A stretch of 64,000 nt of DNA from JACVRW01 sp963821275 (GTDB taxonomy: Bacteria > Actinomycetota > Thermoleophilia > Solirubrobacterales > Thermoleophilaceae): assembly GCA_963821275.1 (NCBI GenBank), contig CAWGDF010000014.1, forward strand, positions 1 to 64,000. Reading direction: 5' to 3'. The position numbers and the translations under genes were made by a program. The notes below the pieces were generated by a model, which saw only the letters and a program-made list of their open reading frames with translations, did no database searches and was not told the DNA's origin. Below are positions 1 to 8,967 of this stretch, piece after piece; the stretch's first letter is position 1; each line of letters starts with the position of its first letter.

Positions 1-8
1 CGGCTGAT

Positions 9-1172
9 CTAGCGGATGCCGATGGCGCTGCCGTCCGAGGCGCCGCGTGCACCAAGCGATCCGCGCGCCAGTCGGTACCCGGAGTAGCGGTCGGGCGGCC
101 CGACGTAGCTCGGCGCCCCGGTGAGGTTGCTCGCCCCGGGAATGGCGATCCGGCTGAGGTTGTGCTCGGCGGTGAAGGTCGGCCGGGCGCCGATGCTGGA
201 GTCTCGGATCTCGGTGACCACGTTGTCGCGGATGATCGTGCCGCGGCTTTGGGGCGCGCCCTCGTCGGCCCCGAGGTTGATGATCCCGCACGGCGTATCG
301 AAGTCGCAGGTCCCGTCCACCAGGGTGTTGTGGCGGATGATCGACCCGTTGTCCGAGTACCAGGTGATCGCCCAGGTGTAGCCGCCAGGGCCGATCACGT
401 TGTTCTCGACGATGTTCTGCCTGCCCCCGGTGGCCATCATGATCGCTGCCGACACGTGGAGGTCGTGGAAGTAGTTGCCTCGGATCGCAACGCGCGTCCC
501 GCCGTAGATCTGGATCGGATCCGTGTGGAAGGGATCCTCGTCGCGAAGCCCGAAGAACTCATTGTCTCGGACCTCGACGCCGTCGGCGTCCGCCCGGACT
601 CCGTCGCTGTTGCCGCCGGAGAACACGGAGTTGGCAACGACCACTCCGGACGGGCGCCCCGTGTTGCCCTCGATGTGCAGGCGCCCGGCGTAGCACCCCA
701 AACAGGTGTCGATGTTCGCATGGGTGTTGCCGTCGAACAGCACGTTCGCGTTCACCATCTGTTCCGCGTTCACCACCGCGATGCCGGTGAACTTCGAGTT
801 CGCGATGGTCAGGTTCCGTGAGCGGCCGCGAATGCTTGCGTCCGTCACCGTCACTCCGTCCACGCGGACGTTGACCGCCGGCCCGAAGTCGAGCTTCATG
901 CTCGCGCTGGCCCCCGGTCGCGCCTTGACGGTCACGAGGCCGGGCTTGGCTCCGGCGCGAAACGTGCCGTAGCTGCCGGAGGTCAGGCAGATCGTCTGGC
1001 GGGGTTTGGCCGCGGCGAACTCCTTGGTCAGAGCGGCTGCGGTGGAGGCCGTGCGGTCGCAGGTCGCCGCCGAGCTCCGTCCCGCCGTTTCCGGCTCCGA
1101 GGCGCACCCCGCCTGCACGCCGAGCGCCACCAGACCGGCGAGCGCAAGCGAAGAGAGTCGATGGCCCGGCAC
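9..1172 (-). CDS. Secreted right-handed beta-helix lipoprotein
   Basis: The 387-residue product begins with a basic and hydrophobic leader that ends in Gln-Ala-Gly-Cys, with the Cys at residue 23. This is a lipobox-like site with an atypical -3 residue, so surface anchoring by a lipid is likely. The rest has many short, regularly spaced stretches such as 'NVLFDGNT', 'VVANSVFSGG', 'VEVRDNEFFG' and 'IRGNYFHD', which is the pattern of stacked coils in the pectate-lyase/NosD parallel beta-helix fold. Such proteins bind or cleave polysaccharide, but no catalytic residues could be assigned here. The gene is the most downstream one of the leftward polysaccharide region, about 30 bp beyond the acyl carrier protein gene. 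The family is fairly secure and the substrate is unknown. Confidence 0.8.
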   Translation of the reverse strand: MPGHRLSSLALAGLVALGVQAGCASEPETAGRSSAATCDRTASTAAALTKEFAAAKPRQTICLTSGSYGTFRAGAKPGLVTVKARPGASASMKLDFGPAVNVRVDGVTVTDASIRGRSRNLTIANSKFTGIAVVNAEQMVNANVLFDGNTHANIDTCLGCYAGRLHIEGNTGRPSGVVVANSVFSGGNSDGVRADADGVEVRDNEFFGLRDEDPFHTDPIQIYGGTRVAIRGNYFHDLHVSAAIMMATGGRQNIVENNVIGPGGYTWAITWYSDNGSIIRHNTLVDGTCDFDTPCGIINLGADEGAPQSRGTIIRDNVVTEIRDSSIGARPTFTAEHNLSRIAIPGASNLTGAPSYVGPPDRYSGYRLARGSLGARGASDGSAIGIR

Positions 1173-1199
1173 GGTTATCCTGGGCTGCCCGGCCGGGCC

Positions 1200-1463
1200 T
1201 CAGCGAAGCCGGCCGTCGACGAACGCCGCCAGGCTTCCGAGCGTCTCGAACACCTCGGCGGTCACGTCCTCGCCTTCGATCTCGATGCCGAAGCGCTCCT
1301 CGAGGGCGAGCATCAGCTCGAGCACCGCCATCGAGTCGAGCTCCGGCAGCGAGCCGAGAAGCGGGGTCGTCGCGCCGATCGCGTCGGCCTGGTCCTCCAG
1401 GCCGAGCGTCTCGACCAGCACGTCCTTGACGTCTTGGGTGTTCACGGTGGTGTTCAGCTGCAT
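1200..1463 (-). CDS. Acyl carrier protein
   Basis: This encodes 87 residues with a phosphopantetheine attachment motif 'ELDSMAVLEL' (Ser44), followed by an acidic helix 'LALEERFGIEIEGED', as in acyl or peptidyl carrier proteins. The ATG start has a GAGG Shine-Dalgarno site a few bases upstream. A longer open frame extends upstream but lies in the decarboxylase coding region and is rejected. The gene is the third of a leftward trio with a PLP-dependent decarboxylase and an AMP-forming ligase. The ligase probably loads an acyl or amino-acyl group onto this carrier. It is an accessory carrier by context, not evidently the fatty-acid synthase ACP, because no fab genes are nearby. Confidence 0.88.
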   Translation of the reverse strand: MQLNTTVNTQDVKDVLVETLGLEDQADAIGATTPLLGSLPELDSMAVLELMLALEERFGIEIEGEDVTAEVFETLGSLAAFVDGRLR

Positions 1464-1498
1464 GCGTTCCTCTTTGATGGCGGACGGGTCAGGGATTC

Positions 1499-2719
1499 TC
1501 AGACCAGCACCTCGACCGGCGGTGGATGACCGAGGAAGGCTGTGGGGCTCGCCGTCAGGCCGTAGGCGCCGGCCTGATGGACGACGACGAGATCGCCGAT
1601 CTCGGCCTCCGGGAGCGCGACCTGGTCCGCCAGCAGGTCGAGGGGGGTGCACAGGCAGCCGACCACGCTCACGGTCTCGGCGGGTGCCTCGTCGAGGCGG
1701 TTGCCGATCGTAACCGGATAGTTGCGGCGAATCACCTGGCCGAAGTTCCCCGACGCCGCCAGCTGATGGTGGAGGCCCCCGTCGACCACCAGGAAGGTCT
1801 TCCCGCGCGACTCCTTGCGGTCGACTATCCGGGTCACGTAGATGCCGCACTCGCCCACGATGTAGCGCCCGAGCTCGACGACAACTCGGGCGTCCGGCAG
1901 GCTCGGGCGGATCGCATCCACAAGGAGGCTCTCGAGGTTCTGCCCGATCGCGACCAGGTCGAGCGGCCGGTCCTTGTCGAAGTACGGGATGCCGAAGCCG
2001 CCTCCGATGTTCAGGTAGCGCACCGGCATCGGCGACTCGTCGGCGAGTCGGAGCGCCAGATCGACCGTCTTGCGTTGGGCCTCGCAGAGGATGTCGGCGT
2101 TGAGGTTCTGAGAGCCGGCGAAGATGTGAAAACCGAGGAAGTCGGCGTCGTGCAGGGCGAGCTCCCGCAGGAGTGCCGGAACCTGCTCGGAGTCGATGCC
2201 GAACTGCTGCGGCCCCCCGCCCAGGCGCATTCCCGACCCCTTGACCTGGAAGTCGGGATTGATTCGCAGGGCGACCCGCGGACGGATGCCGAGCCGGTCG
2301 CCGCAGGCCATCACCCGCTCGGCCTCGGTCTCGGACTCCATCTCGATCGTCGCCCCCGCCGCGACCGCCTGCGCCAGCTCCTCCGGGCTCTTGCCCGGGC
2401 CGGCGAAACTGACCCGCTCCGGCGGCGTCGGCGTGTCGAGCGCCGTCCGGAGCTCGCCCGCTGACGCGACGTCAAAGGAGTCCACCAGGCCGCTCAGGTG
2501 CTGCACGACGGCCGGCATAGGGTTCGCCTTGATCGCGTAAGAGAGGTCGACGCCGGCTGGAAGGGTGGCGCGCAGAAGCGCGACGCGCTCCGTGAGCAGG
2601 TCGCGGTCGTACGCGAAGAACGGGGTACCCCCAACCCTCTCGGCGAGCCGGTCGAGCGGTACCCCGCCGACACGCTGGCAGCCCGTCCCGCGGTCGAGGG
2701 CGACGCCTGATTGCGTCAT
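1499..2719 (-). CDS. PLP-dependent decarboxylase of the LysA/ornithine decarboxylase fold
   Basis: The 406-residue protein has the fold-III PLP signature 'YAIKANPMP', with the Schiff-base lysine near residue 64. It also has a phosphate-binding 'GGGFGIPYF' segment and a C-terminal 'GCLCTPLDLLADQ' motif that supplies the catalytic cysteine and substrate loop. It resembles diaminopimelate decarboxylases and, more closely by neighbourhood, the decarboxylase class that accompanies exosortase-A systems. Its start overlaps the stop of the AMP ligase by ATGA, so the two are translationally coupled, and an acyl carrier protein follows. The likely role is decarboxylation of an amino acid or of an amino-acyl group tied to the carrier protein. 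The substrate cannot be read from the sequence. Confidence 0.87.
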   Translation of the reverse strand: MTQSGVALDRGTGCQRVGGVPLDRLAERVGGTPFFAYDRDLLTERVALLRATLPAGVDLSYAIKANPMPAVVQHLSGLVDSFDVASAGELRTALDTPTPPERVSFAGPGKSPEELAQAVAAGATIEMESETEAERVMACGDRLGIRPRVALRINPDFQVKGSGMRLGGGPQQFGIDSEQVPALLRELALHDADFLGFHIFAGSQNLNADILCEAQRKTVDLALRLADESPMPVRYLNIGGGFGIPYFDKDRPLDLVAIGQNLESLLVDAIRPSLPDARVVVELGRYIVGECGIYVTRIVDRKESRGKTFLVVDGGLHHQLAASGNFGQVIRRNYPVTIGNRLDEAPAETVSVVGCLCTPLDLLADQVALPEAEIGDLVVVHQAGAYGLTASPTAFLGHPPPVEVLV

Positions 2720-4305
2720 GCCGCCGCCAGCTGGGCGCGGAGCAGATTGCGGTCGAACTTGTCGTTCGGTGAGCGCGGGAGGGCAGGGCGCACCACGACG
2801 TCCTTGGGAAGCATGTACAGCGGCAGCTCGCGCTTCAGTCGAGCGAGCAGCACCTCGGAGGTGAGCCCGTTCCCGTTCGCGGGACTCACCACCAGCACGA
2901 TGCGCTGGCCCAGAACCGGATCGTCGACGCCCAGCGCGACGGCGCCGCCGACGAGGCCGGTGTCGTACGCGACCTCTTCGATCTCTGTCGGGCTCACGCG
3001 GTATCCGGAGGTCTTGATCATCTCGTCCTTACGGCTGACGAAGTAGAGGAAGCCATCGTCGTCGGCCACCACGAGGTCGCCGGACCACACGGCGAGCTCC
3101 GAGTCGCCCAGCCCGTAGTCGCGACCGGGCGCGGGCTTGAAGCGCTCGGCGGTGCGCTCTGGGTCATTCCAGTAGCCCATCGCGACGAGCGCTCCACGAT
3201 GTACGAGCTCGCCCTGCTCGCCCGGGCCGCAGGGCGACCCATCGGGTCGCACCACGAGTATCTCCGCATTGGGGATCGCCTTGCCGATTGAATCAACCCG
3301 CTTGTCGACCTCGGAGGGATCGAGATAGGTCGAGCGGAAGGCCTCGGTTAGGCCGTACATGAGGTACGGCTTGGCGTTGGGGAAGATGGCGCGCAGCTTT
3401 TGCAGAGTCGCTCTGGGCATGCGCCCGCCCGTGTTGGCGAAATAGCGCAGCCCGCTGGTCGCCTCGGGCGGCCAGGACTGATCGGCAAGCTGAATCCACA
3501 GGGGCGGCACGCAGGTGAGCCCCGTGACCCGGTGCCGCGCACAGAGATGGATGACGTCGCCCGGTAGGAGGTAGTTGACGAGCACCACATGGGCCCCCGC
3601 GCGGAATCCGGTCGTCAACTGGCTGAAGCCGGCATCGAAGCTCAGCGGCAGCGCGGCGAGGATGCAGTCATCCTCATCGTTCTCCAGGTACTCGCTGACG
3701 CTGTCGGCACCTGCGACGAGGTTGCGATGGGAGAGCACCACGCCCTTCGGCTTTCCGGTGCTCCCCGACGTGTAAAGGATGGCCGCCATGTCGACGTCTA
3801 TGCCGGTCGGCCGGAGCCGGCCCTCGCCGGGCACGACGCACACCTCGTCCCACGCCAGCACTTCGTAGGTCGGATTTGGATCGGCGCTGGCTGTGCGCTC
3901 GCCGACCACGATCACGTGAGTGACCGATTCGCAGGCTTCGAGCTCGTCGCGGAGCAGCTCCAAGCGCTCGACGGAGGTGACGAGGATCCGAACATCGCAA
4001 TCGTTGATGATGTGGGCGACCTGTCTCGGCCGCAGGAGCGGGTTGACCGGCACGAACACCCCTCCGGCAGCCGAGGTCCCGAACAGCGACACCACCGTCT
4101 CGATGCGCTTGTCGAGGTAGACCCCTACCCGCTGGCCGCGCGCAAGCCCAACGCCGCCGAGCGCGCCGGCGAATGCATCCAGCTCACGTTTCAGCTCTGC
4201 GTAGGTGAGCGTTGTGTCCTTGAACGTGAGCGCTGCGGAGTCGCCTCGGCAGGCGGCCTGGCGGTCGACGAGCTGATGGAGCTGAGTCACCAAGGCCCTG
4301 GTCAT
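2716..4305 (-). CDS. AMP-forming acyl-CoA/acyl-ACP ligase
   Basis: This is a 529-residue adenylate-forming enzyme. It carries the ATP loop 'YTSGSTGKPKGV', the 'YGLTEAFRST' A5 region, 'SGDLVVADDDGFLYF' and the C-terminal 'SRKDEMIKTSGYRVSPTEIEE' hinge with the expected lysines. The start 'MTRALVTQ' is preferred, because the longer upstream extension would run into the divergent glycosyltransferase gene and has no domain content. It is the first gene of a leftward operon (ligase, decarboxylase, carrier protein). The enzyme probably activates a carboxylate and passes it to the downstream carrier. This gene order matches the ligase/decarboxylase pair described with exosortase A, although no exosortase is visible in the window. 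Confidence 0.9.
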   Translation of the reverse strand: MTRALVTQLHQLVDRQAACRGDSAALTFKDTTLTYAELKRELDAFAGALGGVGLARGQRVGVYLDKRIETVVSLFGTSAAGGVFVPVNPLLRPRQVAHIINDCDVRILVTSVERLELLRDELEACESVTHVIVVGERTASADPNPTYEVLAWDEVCVVPGEGRLRPTGIDVDMAAILYTSGSTGKPKGVVLSHRNLVAGADSVSEYLENDEDDCILAALPLSFDAGFSQLTTGFRAGAHVVLVNYLLPGDVIHLCARHRVTGLTCVPPLWIQLADQSWPPEATSGLRYFANTGGRMPRATLQKLRAIFPNAKPYLMYGLTEAFRSTYLDPSEVDKRVDSIGKAIPNAEILVVRPDGSPCGPGEQGELVHRGALVAMGYWNDPERTAERFKPAPGRDYGLGDSELAVWSGDLVVADDDGFLYFVSRKDEMIKTSGYRVSPTEIEEVAYDTGLVGGAVALGVDDPVLGQRIVLVVSPANGNGLTSEVLLARLKRELPLYMLPKDVVVRPALPRSPNDKFDRNLLRAQLAAA

Positions 4306-4388
4306 ACCGAGATAACGACCGGTCGCGCTGGGGACTTGTGCAGGATCAACGAAAGCAGGCACCTCCGCGCTACTGTGATGCTCCGCCC

Positions 4389-5342
4389 ATGACCACCCTG
4401 CTCGTCGCCTCGACCGGTGGCCACCTGAAGCAGCTCCACCGGCTCCATCGGCGATTAACGGGCGTCGAGGGACCCTTCCGCTGGGCCACCTTCGACACTC
4501 CACAAAGCCGATCGCTCCTCGAGGGCGAAACGGTCGAATTCGTCCGCTTCGTCGGAGGACGGGATCCGCTCAACCTGCTCAGCAACGCGCCGGCCGCTTA
4601 CCGCATGATGCGCGATGGAGAGGTTAGGACCGTCGTGAGCACCGGCTCCTCCATGGCGCTCCCCTTCGTCGCCCTGGCTCGGGGGCGCAGGTTGCGTTGC
4701 CACTACATCGAGAGCGCTGCCCGTAGCGACGGACCCTCGGTGACCGGGCGCCTGATGAGCGGGATCCCGGGGGTGTACCTGTACAGCCAATACCCCGGCT
4801 GGGCCGCCGGGCGCTGGCGCTACCGCGGCTCGGTTTTCGATTCCTTCCGTGCGGAGAACCCGAGCGAGCGCGCTTCGGGCGGGCTCGACCGGGTGGTGGT
4901 GACGTTGGGGACCTATCGGGGGTACGGCTTCTTGCGACTCGTCCGGCGGCTGCTCGAGATTCTGCCTCGGGACGCCGAGGTGCTGTGGCAGACGGGTGAC
5001 ACCGACACCAGCAGCCTGGGGATCGAGGGCCACTACGCGATTCCGGAGCGGGACCTCACTCAGGCGATGCGAGAGGCCGACGTGGTCATCGCCCACGCAG
5101 GGGTAGGCACAGCCCTCGCCGCGCTGGAGGTCGGCAAGACCCCCGTGCTCGTGCCGCGGCGTCTCGCTCAGGGAGAGCACGTCGACGATCACCAGACGCA
5201 GATCGCGCAGGAGCTCGCGCGCCGCGGCCTGTCGGTCTCGGTAGAGGCGGACGCGCTCACCTACGACCACATGCTGGCCGCCGCGGGCCGAGCGGTCACG
5301 ACGCTGCCGCAGGAACCGCCCTTCCGGACCTACCCGCCCTGA
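4389..5342 (+). CDS. Fused Alg14/Alg13-type UDP-sugar glycosyltransferase
   Basis: The 317-residue protein starts with 'TTLLVASTGGHLKQL', the glycine-rich N-terminus of Alg14/EpsE-like membrane anchoring subunits. After roughly residue 160 it passes into an Alg13/MurG-like donor-binding half ('VVVTLGTYRGYGF', 'VVIAHAGVGTALAALEVGKTPVLVPRR'). Fusion of the two halves in one chain gives a complete GT28-type transferase that adds a sugar to a lipid-linked acceptor on the cytoplasmic face. The ATG at 'MTTLL' is chosen over an upstream one that has no family similarity. The gene is divergent from the ligase operon with an 83-bp gap, and its 3' end overlaps the next leftward gene by 13 bp. Confidence 0.85.
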   Translation: MTTLLVASTGGHLKQLHRLHRRLTGVEGPFRWATFDTPQSRSLLEGETVEFVRFVGGRDPLNLLSNAPAAYRMMRDGEVRTVVSTGSSMALPFVALARGRRLRCHYIESAARSDGPSVTGRLMSGIPGVYLYSQYPGWAAGRWRYRGSVFDSFRAENPSERASGGLDRVVVTLGTYRGYGFLRLVRRLLEILPRDAEVLWQTGDTDTSSLGIEGHYAIPERDLTQAMREADVVIAHAGVGTALAALEVGKTPVLVPRRLAQGEHVDDHQTQIAQELARRGLSVSVEADALTYDHMLAAAGRAVTTLPQEPPFRTYPP

Positions 5343-6289
5343 CCGGTTGCCGTCGTCCCCGCCGTCGCCGGAGTCACCGCGCTGTGCCCGTTCGACGACC
5401 GATCAGCGGTCAAGACCGCTCTCGGCGCAGGGGCCCAGTGCTTGGACACGAGCTCCCGGGTGTTGCGGATGTTCGCCCTGCTGGATGCGCCGAACACGAT
5501 CGCCTCGATGTTCGGCTGCTCGCAGACCCACTCGATGGCCTCGTCCGCCGGGATCGCCCCGGAGGCGAAGACGGACATGGCAACCGCGCGGAACCCGCCC
5601 TCGCGAAGAGCGGCCTGGTACGCCTCCAATCCACCGCACATCCGAAAGCCGATCTTGTTGATGTTGGAGCAGACGATGGGATTGTCGACTCCGGTGTCTT
5701 CGAGTGCGCCGCGCAGCGCGGGTAGGTTCATCGTGATGAACCCCGGCTCGGCGTCATAGCGAGCCCTGACGTGGTCGGCGAATATCCGGAAGGCCTCGTT
5801 GAACCCAAGGCCGAGCAGAAGGTCGACGACTACGTTCTGAAGGAAGACGACGGGGGTTCGCAGGCCGTCGAACATCTTCATCTCGGCATCGATCAACAGC
5901 GTCGTCAGCCCCGCGATGTCCTTCCTGGCCACCGAAGAGCCGCCCCGAAGGGTGGCGTTCACCAAGCCCTCGTCAGGGAGGAAGCGCTTGACCGCGCCCA
6001 GCATTCCGCTCTCGGTCACCGCGTTCGCGTACTTGTGGGCGTAGGGCATTCCCGGATAGAAGGCGAACTCCGCATACCGGTCGGGGTGGGCCCGGACGTG
6101 GTCGCACACGGCGAGCATCCGCTCGTGAGTCGTGCACATAAAGGTTCGGACGCCCTCGTCGTAGGCAGCGTCGAGAACCTCGATGATGGCGGCGAGGTCC
6201 TTGAAGCGCATGGCCTGCGCGCGCGCCTTCTCCTCGGACATGTGGTTGACGCCGAAGAACTGATTGTCGCCGAACAGCAGCCGGTCCAT
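5330..6289 (-). CDS. Aldo/keto-reductase-like TIM-barrel protein, function unknown
   Basis: This 319-residue soluble protein reads like a TIM barrel: 'LLFGDNQFFG' at the N-terminus, 'FMCTTHERM', 'VVFLQNVVVDLLL', 'IVCSNINKIGF' and 'NIEAIVFGASSRANI' near the C-terminus, which resembles the phosphate-binding end of aldo/keto-reductase-like enzymes. No catalytic Tyr/Lys/His set could be confirmed. It shares an ATG/stop overlap with the upstream Gfo/Idh/MocA oxidoreductase, so the two are co-translated and may act on the same sugar. The sugar-modifying role comes from context, not from residues. Confidence 0.72.
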   Translation of the reverse strand: MDRLLFGDNQFFGVNHMSEEKARAQAMRFKDLAAIIEVLDAAYDEGVRTFMCTTHERMLAVCDHVRAHPDRYAEFAFYPGMPYAHKYANAVTESGMLGAVKRFLPDEGLVNATLRGGSSVARKDIAGLTTLLIDAEMKMFDGLRTPVVFLQNVVVDLLLGLGFNEAFRIFADHVRARYDAEPGFITMNLPALRGALEDTGVDNPIVCSNINKIGFRMCGGLEAYQAALREGGFRAVAMSVFASGAIPADEAIEWVCEQPNIEAIVFGASSRANIRNTRELVSKHWAPAPRAVLTADRSSNGHSAVTPATAGTTATGQGG

Positions 6290-7422
6290 CAGGATCGAGC
6301 TCCCGTCTCAAGCCCGGCTACCGCCCGGCGCCGCCCGAGGCGGAGCCTCCGGGAAGCCCGTGCGCGCGTCGCAGGCCGGTTTGCCTCGGGGAGGCGCGTT
6401 GCGGCTCCCTTTTCGGCGTCGGCGAGCAGCATGGCAATCACGCCGTCGGTGAGCGCGGCGCTCTCGAACGCGTTCAGACCGTCCGACCGCCCACTGTCGA
6501 TCCGCTCGATGAAGTGGCTGATCTGGGCGCTGTACTCCTCGCCGCGCAGGTAGAACCAGACCGGATCGGTGAGCTCGGTCGTGTAGCGGGCGTTCCAGCC
6601 CGGCTCGTACCCGGGAGGACGCGGCGCATCGTCTCTCAGGTAGACCTGGCACTCCTGGCGGTCCGCGAAGATCCGCCCGGCCGTTCCCCACACCGTCATC
6701 CGGGTGGTCATCTTCCGGTACGACTCGTCTGACCAGTTGACCGAGATCTGGGCGGTCTTGCCCTCCGGGTAATAGAGGGTGCTGAAGACCTCGTCCTCGG
6801 TCTCGCGCGAGAAGACGCTGTTCAGCACGGTCCCCCCAACGCCCAGGGGTTCCCCGAGGTACCAATTCAGCAGATCGATCGGGTGGGCGGCGTAGTCATA
6901 GAGGCAGCCGCCCCCCTCCGCCCGCTGGCTGCGCCAGGTCGACCCCTTCGGCTTGGTGACCACCGGCCCGTAGGCCTCACCGAGGGCGTGGGTGACGGTG
7001 CCGATCGCTCCGGCGTCGAGCAGCGTCTTCACCTCCCGGAACGCTCCGACGAAACGGTTGTGATAGCCGACCTGGGTCACCAGCTCGCGTTCTGTGCCGA
7101 GCGACGCGAGCTCTTTCGCGTCGGTCGTGCTAAGCGTGAAAGGCTTCTCGCAGAAGACGTGGACGTTGCGCTCGAGCGCGCTTCGGACCATCTGCGAGTG
7201 CATGCGCGTGGGTGTGGCTATGAGCACCGCGTCGAGCTCGACTTCGCGGAGCATCTTCTCGTAGTCCGAATGTGTTGCCACCCCGGTGTACTTCTTGAGC
7301 ATGCCCAGGATGTAGCCCGAGGCGTCGCAGACGGCGGCGAGCTCCACCTGCGGATGCGCCCTTAGGAGCGCGAGGTGGGAGATGCCCATCTTGCCGAGGC
7401 CGACCACGGCGACGCGGATCAC
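6289..7422 (-). CDS. Gfo/Idh/MocA-family NAD(P)-dependent oxidoreductase
   Basis: The 377-residue protein has an N-terminal Rossmann motif 'VAVVGLGKMGISH', the 'VFCEKPF' signature whose lysine takes part in catalysis, and a C-terminal alpha/beta domain with 'YDYAAHPIDLLNWYLG'. The last motif contains the conserved Asp-X3-His metal- or sugar-binding pair of the family. Members oxidise or epimerise nucleotide-linked or free sugars. The last 40 residues are Arg/Ala-rich and probably disordered. It overlaps the downstream TIM-barrel gene by one base, and a second family member lies 165 bp upstream. A role in making a modified sugar for the local polysaccharide is inferred. Confidence 0.88.
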   Translation of the reverse strand: MIRVAVVGLGKMGISHLALLRAHPQVELAAVCDASGYILGMLKKYTGVATHSDYEKMLREVELDAVLIATPTRMHSQMVRSALERNVHVFCEKPFTLSTTDAKELASLGTERELVTQVGYHNRFVGAFREVKTLLDAGAIGTVTHALGEAYGPVVTKPKGSTWRSQRAEGGGCLYDYAAHPIDLLNWYLGEPLGVGGTVLNSVFSRETEDEVFSTLYYPEGKTAQISVNWSDESYRKMTTRMTVWGTAGRIFADRQECQVYLRDDAPRPPGYEPGWNARYTTELTDPVWFYLRGEEYSAQISHFIERIDSGRSDGLNAFESAALTDGVIAMLLADAEKGAATRLPEANRPATRARASRRLRLGRRRAVAGLETGARS

Positions 7423-7587
7423 TCTAGGAGGCCCTCGCTTCGCGATCGCGTTCAGACGGGTCGAGGGCGAGGCTCAACGGCGGGAGGTCCAGGGCGGGGT
7501 CATGCATCGGCTTACCGACCAACGGGCAGGCGTCGGGCTTTCTTGTGGGCAAGCGGGCGCTGCGCCGAACCGTGCCGGCCAGGAGAA

Positions 7588-8967
7588 TCAGTGTTTGTGG
7601 AGGCGATCGAGCAGCGGGACGGCCACCCGGTCGAGGAGCCGGGGCGCCGCATTCCGCCCATAGTCGATTGGGCTGTTCAGCGTCTGTGGTCTCGGCGCCA
7701 CCGGCTCGAAGGTCGTCTGCATCGTGTGGGTGGCGCCCGACTCGCCCGCCCCCTGGATGACGATGGCCAGCTCGGTCAGGTGGAGGGTGAAAGCCGGGGA
7801 GGGAAAGTAAGACCGGTCGTTCTCGATCGCGTCAGCCAGCTCAGCGATGCCGATCGCCTTGTCCTGCTGGCCGAGCTGACGCTGCTTGAGGTACCTGGGG
7901 AGCTGACGCAGCGGGGGCCTGCGCGCAGCGCTGCTGCGGGTCGAGCCCGGCTCCGGGTTGCTGAGCAGCTCCAACGGCTTCCCTCCGACGCCGAACAGCC
8001 GCTGCAGCAGCGTGCTTCGGCGCACCGAGATCGCCTTGCGAGCGTTGAGCGAGAGCTTGCCGAAGCGCTCGTACCTGACGGAGCAGCGGTAGTCGCGATA
8101 GGTGTCGACGCTCAGCATCCCTCTGTTGCCCATTACGCGTAGCCGATGGTCGAGCGGAGCACCGATGCTGCACGTCACACGAGCCACCACTCCCGACCTG
8201 AAGTTCAGGCAGGCCACCGAGAAGTCCGGTGTGTCCGGTCGATCCAGCGGCTCCGCGGTCTTGTCCGGGAGGGTCCGCTTGGAGAAGGCGGTCACGGACT
8301 CGACCGGCCCGAAGATCGAGCACAGCTGCGTGAGGTGATAGCCGACGTGCTCGTGAGTGCAACCCGCCTCGTACTCATGCCGGTAGGGCCACGGAGCTCC
8401 GGTCGGGCTGCGCCAGCCCTCGGGGCTCATGAGGTAGATCGGGTTGTCGTCGAACTCGGCGTACACGGTGCGGACGTCGCCGACCGCACCGTCGAGGATG
8501 GCCTTCCACAGCGTTTGCGTCGAATCGCTGAGCGCGTTCGAGGGGGCGCAGGAGAGAGCGAGGCGCTTGTCGGCCGCCAGCTCGACGAGGTCCTTCGCCT
8601 GGTCGAAGCTCGGGCACAGAGGCTTCTCCGAGTAGACGTGCTTGCCCGCCAGCAGCGCGGCCTTCGTCACGTCGTAGTGGCTCTCGACGCTGGTGAGGTT
8701 GACCACGATGTCGATCGTCGGATCGGACATCAGGTCCTCGTTCGAGGCGTATAGGTGCAGCCCGTAGGCCGAGCTGACGGCCTCGGCGCGCGCCCGATCG
8801 ATGTCGGTTACACCCGCCAGCTCCAGCCGCGGGTGCCTGTCCCACGTCGACATGTAGGTGTCGAAGACGTAGCCACACCCCACCAGTCCGACCCGCACGC
8901 GCGCCTGCCCGTCGCCACGGGGTCTCAGAACCGGCCTCGCAGTGGTCGCGGTCGGCGCGTTGCTCAC
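7588..8967 (-). CDS. Gfo/Idh/MocA-family oxidoreductase (second copy)
   Basis: The 459-residue protein has a Rossmann start 'VRVGLVGCGYVFDTY', the 'VYSEKPLCPSF' catalytic segment and 'EYEAGCTHEHVGYHLTQL' in the substrate domain. The GTG at 8967 is chosen because it makes a GTGA overlap with the stop of the upstream acyltransferase gene. The longer open frame upstream is antisense-like arginine/proline sequence. It is clearly longer than the neighbouring paralogue because of an extended, basic middle and C-terminal part. Together with the paralogue it suggests a two-step sugar oxidation/epimerisation, as in 2,3-diamino or inosose sugar pathways. That is inference from family and context. Confidence 0.85.
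   Translation of the reverse strand: MSNAPTATTARPVLRPRGDGQARVRVGLVGCGYVFDTYMSTWDRHPRLELAGVTDIDRARAEAVSSAYGLHLYASNEDLMSDPTIDIVVNLTSVESHYDVTKAALLAGKHVYSEKPLCPSFDQAKDLVELAADKRLALSCAPSNALSDSTQTLWKAILDGAVGDVRTVYAEFDDNPIYLMSPEGWRSPTGAPWPYRHEYEAGCTHEHVGYHLTQLCSIFGPVESVTAFSKRTLPDKTAEPLDRPDTPDFSVACLNFRSGVVARVTCSIGAPLDHRLRVMGNRGMLSVDTYRDYRCSVRYERFGKLSLNARKAISVRRSTLLQRLFGVGGKPLELLSNPEPGSTRSSAARRPPLRQLPRYLKQRQLGQQDKAIGIAELADAIENDRSYFPSPAFTLHLTELAIVIQGAGESGATHTMQTTFEPVAPRPQTLNSPIDYGRNAAPRLLDRVAVPLLDRLHKH

Noticed and set aside
4338..4388. Earlier ATG for the glycosyltransferase
   Set aside because: The added 17 residues have no similarity to the family N-terminus, which begins at 'TTLLVASTGGH'.
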